Assembly (NCBI GenBank): GCA_024278715.1
Contig: JAJRSN010000427.1
Coordinates: 1-7,170, forward strand
DNA length: 7,170 bases
Source: Calditrichota bacterium
GTDB taxonomy: Bacteria; Calditrichota; Calditrichia; Calditrichales; Calditrichaceae
Direction: 5' to 3'
This document shows, piece after piece, positions 1-6,999 of the stretch. The notes under the pieces are model-generated. The model saw nothing but the letters and a program-made list of their open reading frames with translations. It was not told the DNA's origin and did not search any database. A program made the translations under genes and the position numbers. The number at the start of each line of letters is the position of its first letter. Positions within the stretch are counted from its first letter, which is position 1.

Positions 1-1
1 C

Positions 2-157
2 CCGAAATTTGTCAATAATGTTTTTCCGCTTATCGCGCATAACTCATTGAATGACTTCCGCGGACCGTCTTCCGATCCGTCAATCCGTCCCGAAGGGCAG
101 AAAAACCGGCAAAACAGTAACGACAACTTTTCTGCGCGTGAAGCGGAAACGCGGTGA
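2..157 (+). CDS. Possible 3' end of an upstream gene (partial)
   Basis: This frame is open from the left edge of the window to a TGA at 155-157, about 51 codons. The translation is polar and rich in Asn, Ser and Arg, contains no recognisable motif, and looks like a C-terminal tail at best. An open stretch of this length can arise by chance, and no start codon or ribosome binding site can be judged because the 5' part lies outside the window. A bulged hairpin spans the stop codon, which fits weakly with a gene end here. No function is proposed. Confidence 0.25.
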   Translation, partial: PKFVNNVFPLIAHNSLNDFRGPSSDPSIRPEGQKNRQNSNDNFSAREAETR

Positions 158-171
158 GCAGCCGCTTTCCG
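144..171 (+). terminator. Bulged hairpin, possible weak terminator
   Basis: CGGAAACGCGG (144-154) can pair with CCGCTTTCCG (162-171), forming ten base pairs with one bulged C and a seven-base loop. The loop holds the TGA of the possible upstream reading frame. The hairpin is not followed by a clear T-run (TGCTTTACA), so an intrinsic terminator is uncertain. It could also be a structured 3' end or chance pairing. Confidence 0.3.
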
Positions 172-376
172 TGCTTTACAATTCAGATAGGGTAGTCGCC
201 GCGGCGATTTTGGAGTCGGATTATTAGTTTTCACGCTGAAGAAACTTAAATTCAGTCTCGGGGTGATATTGAAGGAATGTGGCTCGGAACGGCGATCTGA
301 CGCAATTTATTATTTTTTAAAGAGCAAGGGAATTAATGTCGTAATAAAATATTTGCTGTCTTTTGGAATATTTTTC
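158..376. other. Non-coding stretch upstream of the phosphorylase
   Basis: No convincing reading frame is seen on either strand. The only clear structure is a 12-base perfect GC-rich palindrome, TCGCCGCGGCGA, at 196-207. It is followed by four T residues and could form a very short hairpin. The sequence becomes markedly AT-rich after about 300, as expected near a promoter. Nothing else is recognised. Confidence 0.5.
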
Positions 377-405
377 TTGAAAACAAACAAATAAATGAAT
401 ATATT
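377..405 (+). promoter_or_regulatory. Sigma70-like promoter for the GH94 gene
   Basis: TTGAAA at 377-382 and TATATT at 400-405 each match five of six consensus bases and are separated by 17 bases. Transcription would begin near 412, giving a leader of about 38 nt before the ATG at 450. The surrounding sequence is AT-rich. The assignment is by consensus only, and the sigma factor preference of this organism is unknown. Confidence 0.6.
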
Positions 406-434
406 GATTTCCGACTTATGGGATTTACGCTTTT

Positions 435-440
435 GGGAGA
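435..440 (+). promoter_or_regulatory. Ribosome binding site of the GH94 gene
   Basis: GGGAGA lies nine bases before the ATG at 450. It supports that start, as does the match of the encoded N-terminus (MQYGHF) to the usual N-terminus of GH94 phosphorylases. Confidence 0.7.
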
Positions 441-449
441 GTTAGTCAG

Positions 450-2834
450 ATGCAGTACGGTCATTTCAGCGACGACGGGAAAGAATTCATAATCGATAAT
501 GTGGAAACCCCCACTCCGTGGATCAACTATTTACAAAACGGTCAATATTTTGCGCTCATCTCAAACAACGGCGGCGGTTATTCTTACATTAAAAGTCCTC
601 TCCATGGACGTATTACAAGATACCGTTTAAACGACGTGCCGCCCGATCGACCCGGTAAATATATCTACATTAAAGATTTAGATAGCGGGGAAGTATGGAG
701 CCTCACCTGGCAGCCGGTCGGTAAATTCAGGAAAGCGTACAGGGTGGTTCACGGATTCGGCTACACGCGGGCTGAAAGTCATGTGTCGGGTATCGACGGT
801 TCGGTGAATTATTTTGTCCCTTTGAACGATACGCTTGAAATATGGGATGTTAAGCTGAAAAATACCTCAAATCGGCGCAGAAGATTAGCCGTTATCGGTT
901 ATGTGGAATTTGCGCTCGGTCATGCCCTGATCGATATCATCAATCAATGCGACGATCAGCATTTTAACCGCATATATTTCGACAGACAGTTAAATTCTTT
1001 GTTCGCGACAAAAACTTACTGGGTCACTAAAAACACTTCCACCCAGCATCAGGAAAATAACGAATGGGATCAATGGGCTTTTTTTACGCTAAACCAGCCG
1101 ATTAAAAAATACGAAACTGTGCGCGAGCAATTTCTCGGTTTTTACCGCAACGAGAATAATCCCCTTGCCATCGAACGCGATTCTTTTTCCTGCCGCGACA
1201 GAGATTTCGGCAATGTGGTCGGCGCAATCTGGAGCGAAATAGAGTTGGAGCCGGGTCAGGAAAAGCGCTTTCACTTCAAATTGGGAGTAATACCAAAAGA
1301 CAGCTTTGAGCAGAAAAAGAAAGTTGTTATTCAAAAGTACAACTCCGATCGGGCGGTTGATCAGGCGCTGCGGGAAGTTAAGAACTATTGGGAACGATTT
1401 TTTAGCTCTGTAAGGGTTAAGACCCCGGATAAAGAGCTAAATATCTTTCTGAATTACTGGACGCCTTATCAGGCAAAGATGGCGTTTGATGTGGGACGGG
1501 TAGCCAGTTTTTATTATTGGGGAATCGCCCGCGGTTACGGCTTCAGGGATACGGCTCAGGATACAATCGCCGTTACTATTGCACATCCGGAAAAAGCACG
1601 CGAACGCATTAAGCTTTTGGCACGGCAGATGTTCAAAGACGGGAGCGTCTATCATCATTTTTACGGCGACGGACAGGGCGAAAGCACCGGACATTGCGAC
1701 GATCCTTTGTGGTTTATTCTTGCGGTTTCCGATTACATTAAAGAAACCGGAGATTTGGAAATTCTGAAACACAAAGAGAGATTTCTTGACACGAAGGAAG
1801 AATATCCGATTCTGCAACATCTTTTAGCGGTCGTCAATTTTGTGGAAAATAATCTCGGCAAACACGGCTTGCCTATCTTCGGGCGCGGCGATTGGAACGA
1901 CACGCTTGACTATATCGGCGGCGACGAGGGAGGAGAAAGTGTTTGGGGCGCCATGTTTTACGCAACCCTGTTAAAGGATTTAATTGAGTTACTTGAATTT
2001 ATCGGCAAAAGCAACGAATTAAAACGGGTAAAAGCGGTACGAAAAAGTTTGATAGAAAATATCGAACGTCATTGCTGGGACGGCGAATGGTATATCAGGG
2101 CTTTCGGGCAGGACGAACGCAAAATCGGATCGGGTGAATCGGAGGCGGGACAAATTTTCCTCAATACTCAAAGCTGGGCGGTTCTGGCGGGGTTGCCTGA
2201 TAGGGATCGGCTTGTCAAAGCCATGGACAGCGTGAAAATAAAACTGGATACGCCGTACGGACCCAAAATTTGTGCGCCCGCCTACAGAAAAATTGATCCC
2301 GACATCGGTCTTGTTACCCGATGCGTGCCGGGCAAAAAGGAAAACGCAGCCGTTTTTTGTCACCCCACTACGTGGTTAATTCAGGCTGAATGCTTACTGG
2401 GTCGCGGAAATCACGCTTATGAGTATTACAAAAAACTTCTGCCGTCAAATCTTAATTCCAGCCAGTTTAAAACCGAACCCTATGTTTACGCTCAATATAT
2501 TACGAGCGACGAGCATTCCACGGCGGGGCAGGCGAGCCATTCATGGCAAACCGGCACGGCAGCCTGGATGTTTCGCGTGACTTTGGATTATCTTGTCGGG
2601 GTGCGGGCTACATTAAAGGGATTGCTGATCGATCCGGTTGTTCCGTCATTTTGGAAGGAATTTTCAATCGACAGAGTTTTTCGCGGGAGCACTTATAAAA
2701 TACACATAAAAAATCCCGATGGTTTACAAAGGGGAGTAAAAAACATCAAAATAAACGGAAAGCCGGTTTCGGGCAATATCTTACCGCTTCTCAAAAGCGA
2801 AGAAATTAATGTTGAAGTATTGATGGGCGAATAA
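450..2834 (+). CDS. GH94 family disaccharide/oligosaccharide phosphorylase
   Basis: The 794-residue protein belongs to glycoside hydrolase family 94 (former GT36), inverting phosphorylases that split a beta-glucoside with phosphate into an alpha-sugar-1-phosphate and a shorter sugar. Length and motifs match cellobiose and chitobiose phosphorylases throughout: an N-terminal beta-sandwich (about 1-270, with MQYGHF and WQPVGK), a helical linker, an (alpha/alpha)6 barrel (about 330-735) and a short C-terminal beta domain. By my recollection of the chitobiose phosphorylase active site, R350, R366-D367 (in FRDTAQD) and W482 would contact the -1 sugar, and D484 of GDWND would be the general acid. 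H638 (CHPTTW) and T701-G702 would bind phosphate. No signal peptide is seen, so it should be cytoplasmic. It appears monocistronic, with its own promoter and no clear terminator behind it. The catalytic loop reads GRGDWNDTLD rather than the RADWNDCLN type I recall for chitobiose phosphorylase, so the substrate (cellobiose, laminaribiose, chitobiose, sophorose or another) is not assigned. The family is near certain; specificity is open. Confidence 0.95.
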   Translation: MQYGHFSDDGKEFIIDNVETPTPWINYLQNGQYFALISNNGGGYSYIKSPLHGRITRYRLNDVPPDRPGKYIYIKDLDSGEVWSLTWQPVGKFRKAYRVVHGFGYTRAESHVSGIDGSVNYFVPLNDTLEIWDVKLKNTSNRRRRLAVIGYVEFALGHALIDIINQCDDQHFNRIYFDRQLNSLFATKTYWVTKNTSTQHQENNEWDQWAFFTLNQPIKKYETVREQFLGFYRNENNPLAIERDSFSCRDRDFGNVVGAIWSEIELEPGQEKRFHFKLGVIPKDSFEQKKKVVIQKYNSDRAVDQALREVKNYWERFFSSVRVKTPDKELNIFLNYWTPYQAKMAFDVGRVASFYYWGIARGYGFRDTAQDTIAVTIAHPEKARERIKLLARQMFKDGSVYHHFYGDGQGESTGHCDDPLWFILAVSDYIKETGDLEILKHKERFLDTKEEYPILQHLLAVVNFVENNLGKHGLPIFGRGDWNDTLDYIGGDEGGESVWGAMFYATLLKDLIELLEFIGKSNELKRVKAVRKSLIENIERHCWDGEWYIRAFGQDERKIGSGESEAGQIFLNTQSWAVLAGLPDRDRLVKAMDSVKIKLDTPYGPKICAPAYRKIDPDIGLVTRCVPGKKENAAVFCHPTTWLIQAECLLGRGNHAYEYYKKLLPSNLNSSQFKTEPYVYAQYITSDEHSTAGQASHSWQTGTAAWMFRVTLDYLVGVRATLKGLLIDPVVPSFWKEFSIDRVFRGSTYKIHIKNPDGLQRGVKNIKINGKPVSGNILPLLKSEEINVEVLMGE

Positions 2835-2840
2835 AAACGC

Positions 2841-2869
2841 TTGACAAATTAATGGTTTATTTATATCTT
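2841..2869 (+). promoter_or_regulatory. Probable promoter for the secreted propeller gene
   Basis: A perfect -35 box, TTGACA (2841-2846), lies just after the phosphorylase stop codon. A weaker -10 candidate, TATCTT (2864-2869, four of six), follows at 17-base spacing. Transcription would start near 2876 and give a leader of roughly 200 nt before the ATG at 3075. This, together with the terminator behind that gene, suggests that it is a separate transcription unit. Confidence 0.5.
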
Positions 2870-2991
2870 ATGGAAAGTTTTTATTCAAAATAAACTTAAT
2901 GTGTTTGGTGATAATAACAGCTCTTTTTCGCACGATAAAAGCGCTGAATGGGTTTTAGTTAATCATAAATGTTTTAATCGAAAAGAAATTA

Positions 2992-3004
2992 AGAAAGGAG
3001 GTGA
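2992..3004 (+). promoter_or_regulatory. Orphan extended Shine-Dalgarno (STAB-SD-like)
   Basis: AGAAAGGAGGTGA is an uninterrupted 13-base complement of the usual bacterial 16S rRNA 3' end. No ATG, GTG or TTG lies within the 15 bases behind it; the GTG at 3001 overlaps the element itself. The next used start is 71 bases after its end and has its own SD. The core GAAAGGAGG (2993-3001) matches, as I recall it, the STAB-SD of Bacillus thuringiensis cry3A leaders, which binds 30S subunits and protects mRNA without starting translation. A similar role here is inference. Confidence 0.5.
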
Positions 3005-3063
3005 GTCGCAAGAAAAGGGTAGTCTCTTATTTTTAATTAATTGTTTTCAAATCCACTAATCAT

Positions 3064-3069
3064 GGGAGG
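3064..3069 (+). promoter_or_regulatory. Ribosome binding site of the secreted propeller gene
   Basis: GGGAGG lies five bases before the ATG at 3075. It supports that start, which also places a typical signal peptide directly at the N-terminus. An ATG at 3062 is in another frame and is not used by this protein. Confidence 0.75.
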
Positions 3070-3074
3070 ATGGT

Positions 3075-6000
3075 ATGAGCAAACTTGCTTCAATCCTTTT
3101 GATTTTTGCCCTTCTCGTAACCTATGGTATAGCGCAAACACCAGGTACCAAGGTTGATGAAACGACTGCTGACTGGATGCACTATTATGACAACCTTAAC
3201 CAATTTATCTTTGTTAACCCTGCGGACAAAAAAGTTCATATTACTTACAACTGGAGCCAGGAAAATCCCGATTCCGCAGAGGCTATCTTTGCTCGTTATC
3301 AGAACGTAACCGACGGAATTAAAACCGATATCCGCGCCCGCGCAGGTAACGGTAATATTGGCATGGGCGCGGACGGCGCATTGCTGGTTTCGGTAACCGA
3401 TCCCGTAATTGCCTGGGGCTACTACGGCTGGTGGGGAAAAGGATGTTTCCTGTACAAAGAAACCGCCCCCGGTTCGGCTAAGTTCGATTCTCTGAACTTC
3501 TTCAGCACAGACCTGGGTCACGGAAATCCCGCCGAACTTTTGAGCTCCCGTTTTGTCGTTGACGAAGCCGGCGTTATTCACTGGATCGCCTACGGCGGTT
3601 GGGGTTCGGGATGGACCTATCTTAATTCCGACGACGGCGGAATCAGTTTCAACGAACCCGTTTTCTTCGGTCGTCAGAATCCGGCTGGCTACCAGTCGAT
3701 GAAATTCGCCGTTTATTTTGATCCTTTTGGCGGTCGCGTGGCTGCAGGACCCGGCGGTCTGGTTGCTCTGGTCGCTCAGGATCAGGGACGCGACGTTTTT
3801 GTCGCCGAGTCGTTTGACTATGGTCAAACCTGGCCCGACAACACTCCCGATGTCGGCGATTCCACATTAACTTATGACGTAACAGGTTTCGGTCCCTTGC
3901 TGGCTCCCGATTCGGTGAACGCCCGTCCCAATCAGTTCAATGACGCCATTTACGACAAGGACGGAAACCTGCACGTGGTTTTCGAAGCCACTTTCTGGTT
4001 TGACACCTCTCAGGTCTATCATTCCCGTAATCCTTATCCGGGTTATCTGAACGGCGACGGCGTTAACGGCGATACCGTTCTTTATTACGGCGGTGTTTAT
4101 CGCGAACGTCTGATGCACTGGAGCCCGAACAGCGGTCTTGAAGTGGCGGCTTATTCAATCGCTCCGACAACTCAGCCCACTCTTGGCTGGGAATATCGTA
4201 ATCTGACCTGCCGCAGCCGCGGTACAAACATCCACGCTCCTACATTGGCTTATGACGCTGATAACGATATGCTTTATGTGGGTTGGACTCAGGGTTCCGA
4301 CGCCTGGGCGGATTGGGTGGATGATCGCTATCTCGGTTATACCGATCTTTATGTTGCCGGTTATAATATCAATACCGGCGTATGGACGCCTCCGGTGAAC
4401 ATGACAAGCACCCCGACTTTTGACGAACGTAATTTGGTGTTCAATAAACAGGTTATCGACGGTAAAATTTACATGTTCTATACCGGCGACGAAAAACCGG
4501 GTATTAACGTTTGGTATTGGCCCGGCGAAAAAGCCGGAGTTTATGTTTATGAATTTCCGGTTTCAAAGCTTTCCACAGGCGAAACTCCGGGGCAGTTGGT
4601 CGATGAAACCACCGCAGACTGGATGCACTATTATGACAATCTTAACCAATTCATCTATGTCGATCCTTCCAACAAAAAGGTTCACATTACTTACAACTGG
4701 AGCCAGGAAGATCCCGATTCCGCAGAGGCTATCTTTGCTCGTTATCAGAACGTAACCGACGGAATTAAAACGGATATCCGGGCTCGCGCCGGCAACGGTA
4801 ATATCGCCATGGGCGCGGACGGCGCGCTGCTGGTTTCGGTAACCGATCCCATAATTGCCTGGGGTTACTACGGCTGGTGGGGGAAAGGATGTTTCTTGTA
4901 CAAAGAAACCGCCCCCGGTTCGGCTAATTTCGATTCTCTGAATTTCTTCAGTTCGGATTTGGGTCACGGAAATCCCGCCGAACTTTTGAGCTCCCGTTTT
5001 GTCGTTGACGAAGCCGGCGTTATTCACTGGATCGCTTACGGCGGCTGGGGTTCGGGATGGACTTATTTGAATTCCGACGACGGCGGAATCAGTTTCAACG
5101 AACCCGTCTTCTTCGGTCGTCAGAATCCGGCTGGTTACCAGTCGATGAGATTCTCCGTTTACTTTGATCCTTTTGGCGGTCGCGTGGCGGCAGGACCCGG
5201 CGGTTTGGTCGCTTTGGTTGCTCAGGATCAGGGACGCGACGTTTTTGTCGCCGAGTCGTTTGACTATGGTCAAACCTGGCCCGACAACACCCCCGGCGTC
5301 GGAGACAGCACTTTAACTTATGATATTACCGGTTTCGGCGAACTGTTGGCTCCCGATTCGGTGAACGCCCGTCCCAATCAGTTCAATGACGCCATTTACG
5401 ACAAGGACGGAAACCTGCACGTGGTATTCGAAGCCACTTTCTGGCTGGATACCGCCGAGGTTTATCATTCACGTAACCCGTATCCGGGCGAAGGCGCCAA
5501 TGACCTCCTGTATTTTGGCGGTAAAATGGCTGAGCGTTTGGTGCACTGGAGTGCGAGCACAGGTCTGCAGGTCGCCGCTTATTCCCTGGCTGCTAAAGCC
5601 GGTCCTCTGGGTTGGGAATATCGTAACCTGACCTGCCGCAGCCGCGGTACCAATATCCATGCTCCGACCTTGGCTTACGACGCCGAAAACAACATGTTGT
5701 ACATCGGTTGGACGCAGGGTACGGAAATGTGGGGCGAAACCAATGAAGACGGTCTCTTTTTGGGCTATACCGATCTGATGGCTGTGGCTTACGATATCAC
5801 CAATAACAAATTCAGCAATCCGATCGATTTTACCAAAACGGCTACTTTTGACGAACGCAATCTGGTGTTTAATAAACAGGTTGTTGACGGCAAAATTTAT
5901 ATGTTCTACACAGGCGATTCCAAACCCGGTATTAACGTTTGGTACTGGCCCGGTGAAAAAGCTGGCGTTTATGTATATGAAATGCCCACCAGCGTCTTTG

Positions 6001-6320
6001 ACTTCTCAACCGCTATCGATAACGACAATAATCCGGTTGTGACCAAATTCGATCTGGCGCAGAATTATCCGAACCCGTTCAATCCGACAACGACTATCGA
6101 ATACAGTCTGCCAAAAACCAGTCATGTCACTCTGACTATTTACAACATGCTCGGTCAGAAAGTGAAAACTCTGCTTAACGGCGTGATGGAAAAAGGTAGT
6201 CATCAGGTTGTATGGAACGCTACTAATGAAGCCGGCGCAAAAGTCTCTTCCGGAATTTACTTCTATCGTTTGGAAGGCGACTTCGGCGTTAAAGTTAAAA
6301 AGATGATTCTCGTGAAATAA
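3075..6320 (+). CDS. Secreted tandem sialidase-like propeller protein with T9SS sorting domain
   Basis: The 1081-residue protein starts with a signal peptide (Lys at position 3, hydrophobic core about 4-19, probable cleavage after A20 in YGIA-Q). Two homologous units follow, residues 27-495 and 509-971, joined by a 13-residue linker. Each unit carries two Asp-box (BNR) motifs: SDDGGISF at 185-192 and 667-674, and SFDYGQTW at 246-253 and 728-735. Repeated strand-like segments such as DGNLHVVFEA and NMLYIGWTQG fit a beta-propeller of the sialidase-like superfamily. The C-terminus (about 991-1081) is a FlgD-Ig-like T9SS type A sorting domain with NYPNPFNP (997-1004), GQKV, GIYFYRL and a Lys-rich end. 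The protein should cross the inner membrane by Sec and the outer membrane by T9SS, and end up on the surface or outside. Asp boxes are structural, and I see no proof of sialidase catalysis, so it may be a binding protein or an enzyme of unknown substrate. It has its own promoter, RBS and terminator. Confidence 0.9.
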   Translation: MSKLASILLIFALLVTYGIAQTPGTKVDETTADWMHYYDNLNQFIFVNPADKKVHITYNWSQENPDSAEAIFARYQNVTDGIKTDIRARAGNGNIGMGADGALLVSVTDPVIAWGYYGWWGKGCFLYKETAPGSAKFDSLNFFSTDLGHGNPAELLSSRFVVDEAGVIHWIAYGGWGSGWTYLNSDDGGISFNEPVFFGRQNPAGYQSMKFAVYFDPFGGRVAAGPGGLVALVAQDQGRDVFVAESFDYGQTWPDNTPDVGDSTLTYDVTGFGPLLAPDSVNARPNQFNDAIYDKDGNLHVVFEATFWFDTSQVYHSRNPYPGYLNGDGVNGDTVLYYGGVYRERLMHWSPNSGLEVAAYSIAPTTQPTLGWEYRNLTCRSRGTNIHAPTLAYDADNDMLYVGWTQGSDAWADWVDDRYLGYTDLYVAGYNINTGVWTPPVNMTSTPTFDERNLVFNKQVIDGKIYMFYTGDEKPGINVWYWPGEKAGVYVYEFPVSKLSTGETPGQLVDETTADWMHYYDNLNQFIYVDPSNKKVHITYNWSQEDPDSAEAIFARYQNVTDGIKTDIRARAGNGNIAMGADGALLVSVTDPIIAWGYYGWWGKGCFLYKETAPGSANFDSLNFFSSDLGHGNPAELLSSRFVVDEAGVIHWIAYGGWGSGWTYLNSDDGGISFNEPVFFGRQNPAGYQSMRFSVYFDPFGGRVAAGPGGLVALVAQDQGRDVFVAESFDYGQTWPDNTPGVGDSTLTYDITGFGELLAPDSVNARPNQFNDAIYDKDGNLHVVFEATFWLDTAEVYHSRNPYPGEGANDLLYFGGKMAERLVHWSASTGLQVAAYSLAAKAGPLGWEYRNLTCRSRGTNIHAPTLAYDAENNMLYIGWTQGTEMWGETNEDGLFLGYTDLMAVAYDITNNKFSNPIDFTKTATFDERNLVFNKQVVDGKIYMFYTGDSKPGINVWYWPGEKAGVYVYEMPTSVFDFSTAIDNDNNPVVTKFDLAQNYPNPFNPTTTIEYSLPKTSHVTLTIYNMLGQKVKTLLNGVMEKGSHQVVWNATNEAGAKVSSGIYFYRLEGDFGVKVKKMILVK
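3153..4559 (+). repeat. Intragenic propeller unit 1
   Basis: First copy of a coding repeat, residues 27-495 (469 aa), from VDETTADW to YVYEFP. It aligns with unit 2 at a constant offset of 1446 bases through both Asp boxes. Later it carries a six-residue net insertion around 4045-4190, where the two copies differ most. Identical stretches shared with unit 2 include 3265-3325, 3514-3589, 3774-3844 and 3901-3979. Confidence 0.95.
4599..5987 (+). repeat. Intragenic propeller unit 2
   Basis: Second copy of the coding repeat, residues 509-971 (463 aa), from VDETTADW to YVYEMP. Both copies are preceded by Thr-Pro-Gly, so the duplicated block probably began just after the signal peptide. Most differences between the copies are silent third-base changes, but they are unevenly spread along the unit. 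The segment around 5485-5610 is shorter and more divergent than its partner. Confidence 0.95.
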
Positions 6321-6345
6321 CACTTGCATCCGTAAGGTAAATAAT

Positions 6346-6380
6346 AAGGGATAGTCCGTTTCGGGCTGTCCCTTTTTTTT
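6346..6380 (+). terminator. Intrinsic terminator of the propeller gene
   Basis: AAGGGATAGTCCG (6346-6358) pairs with CGGGCTGTCCCTT (6362-6374) over 13 positions, including two G-T wobbles, with a TTT loop. A run of eight T residues (6373-6380) follows at once. It begins 26 bases after the stop codon of the propeller gene, the classic arrangement of a Rho-independent terminator. Confidence 0.9.
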
Positions 6381-6736
6381 GATTCCCTGTCTCTACCGTT
6401 GTAATAACCGTCGTTCTCTGTAAGAATATTCGTGATTTGCGCCTTTTTCTTTGTCAGACAATGCCGTTAAAATATCCCGCAAAGAAATTTTTCCGCGAAT
6501 CGACAATAAACTTTTTCCCGCTTTCCGGCTTCAGCATCAGCGCCGTTTTGCAACAACGAAAACCGTTGAAAAAATTTTCCCGAGAAACCCGATAAAAAGA
6601 TTTACATTTATTATTTTGTTTATTAATTTCTCTGATCGTATTGCTATCTTCAAATTTCAGAGGATAGTTAAAGAACATAAACCGGACAAGTCAGTACAAT
6701 ACAGGAGAAAAGTTGTTAATAGTTGTCGATTAATGA
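6381..6736. other. Non-coding stretch after the terminator
   Basis: Open frames exist on both strands here but look spurious: they overlap each other, lack a good ribosome binding site and show no recognisable motif. One visible structure is an eight-pair hairpin, CTATCTTC (6644-6651) with GAGGATAG (6660-6667), including one wobble and with an eight-base loop. The stretch from about 6600 to 6660 is AT-rich and could hold a promoter, but no good -35/-10 pair was found. Confidence 0.5.
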
Positions 6737-6821
6737 AAAGTGACAAAGTTACAAAGTGACAAGGTCGTGATGCGTGATGAGGAAGATTAAAGTTCTATCA
6801 AGATTAAAGTTACAAAGTGAC
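6737..6821. repeat. Degenerate octamer repeats (AAAGTGAC/AAAGTTAC)
   Basis: Three octamers run in tandem: AAAGTGAC 6737-6744, AAAGTTAC 6745-6752 and AAAGTGAC 6753-6760. The pair AAAGTTAC-AAAGTGAC recurs at 6806-6821. Between them, TGATGCG and TGATGAG stand in tandem at 6768-6781, and AAGATTAAAGTT occurs twice (6783-6794 and 6800-6811). The pattern looks like replication slippage in non-coding DNA. No coding role is evident. Confidence 0.75.
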
Positions 6822-6999
6822 GAGTTTAAGTGTTTAGTTGTTTAATTTAGAGTAAAAAATGGGTGTAAGAAAGCATAGAGCATAGGGCGGAGAGCCGTGA
6901 AGAGTGACAAGTAGGTGATTCGTAGAGGCACGCTTAACGATTATACCCTTAACACTTAACGAATAACCAATTTAACGAAAATGGATTAAATGTCGATAA
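6822..6999. other. Word-rich non-coding spacer
   Basis: No gene is seen. The heptamer TTAACGA occurs three times (6934-6940, 6956-6962, 6972-6978), and short words such as CATAG and GTGA recur. The stretch connects the octamer cluster to the heptamer array and has the same low-complexity character. Confidence 0.5.

Larger units (their letters stand above)
2876..3074 (+). other. Long 5' leader of the secreted propeller gene
   Basis: If the promoter at 2841-2869 is used, this is an untranslated leader of about 199 nt. It holds a possible imperfect hairpin (AGCTCTTTT at 2919-2927 with AAAAGCGCT at 2937-2945, one mismatch) and an extended SD at 2992-3004 that is not followed by a start codon. 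The normal ribosome binding site is at 3064-3069. I could not match it to a known riboswitch or leader class. A second promoter inside this stretch, closer to 2990, cannot be excluded. Confidence 0.45.

Noticed and set aside
3001..3036. GTG-initiated 11-codon frame beginning inside the extended SD.
   Set aside because: Its start codon overlaps the SD core, so that SD cannot serve it, and no other SD lies upstream at a usable distance.
2834..3075. Phosphorylase and propeller gene as one operon.
   Set aside because: The 240-base gap contains a perfect -35 box with a -10 candidate and a long leader, so separate transcription is more likely. Read-through cannot be fully excluded because no clear terminator follows the phosphorylase.
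3090..3827. Long minus-strand open frame (245 codons) inside the propeller gene, mirrored at 4563-5273 (236 codons).
   Set aside because: Both lie antisense to a convincing coding sequence, recur only because the sense repeat does, and encode no recognisable domain.
3075..6320. Annotation as a sialidase.
   Set aside because: Asp-box motifs are structural and occur in many propellers. No sialidase catalytic set was identified by eye.
6454..6678. Minus-strand frame of 74 codons.
   Set aside because: It overlaps the equally unsupported plus-strand frame, its composition is unremarkable, and no motif is seen.
6451..6759. Plus-strand frame of 102 codons starting with TTG.
   Set aside because: It has no good SD, an alternative start codon, a tail that runs into the octamer repeats, and no recognisable motif.
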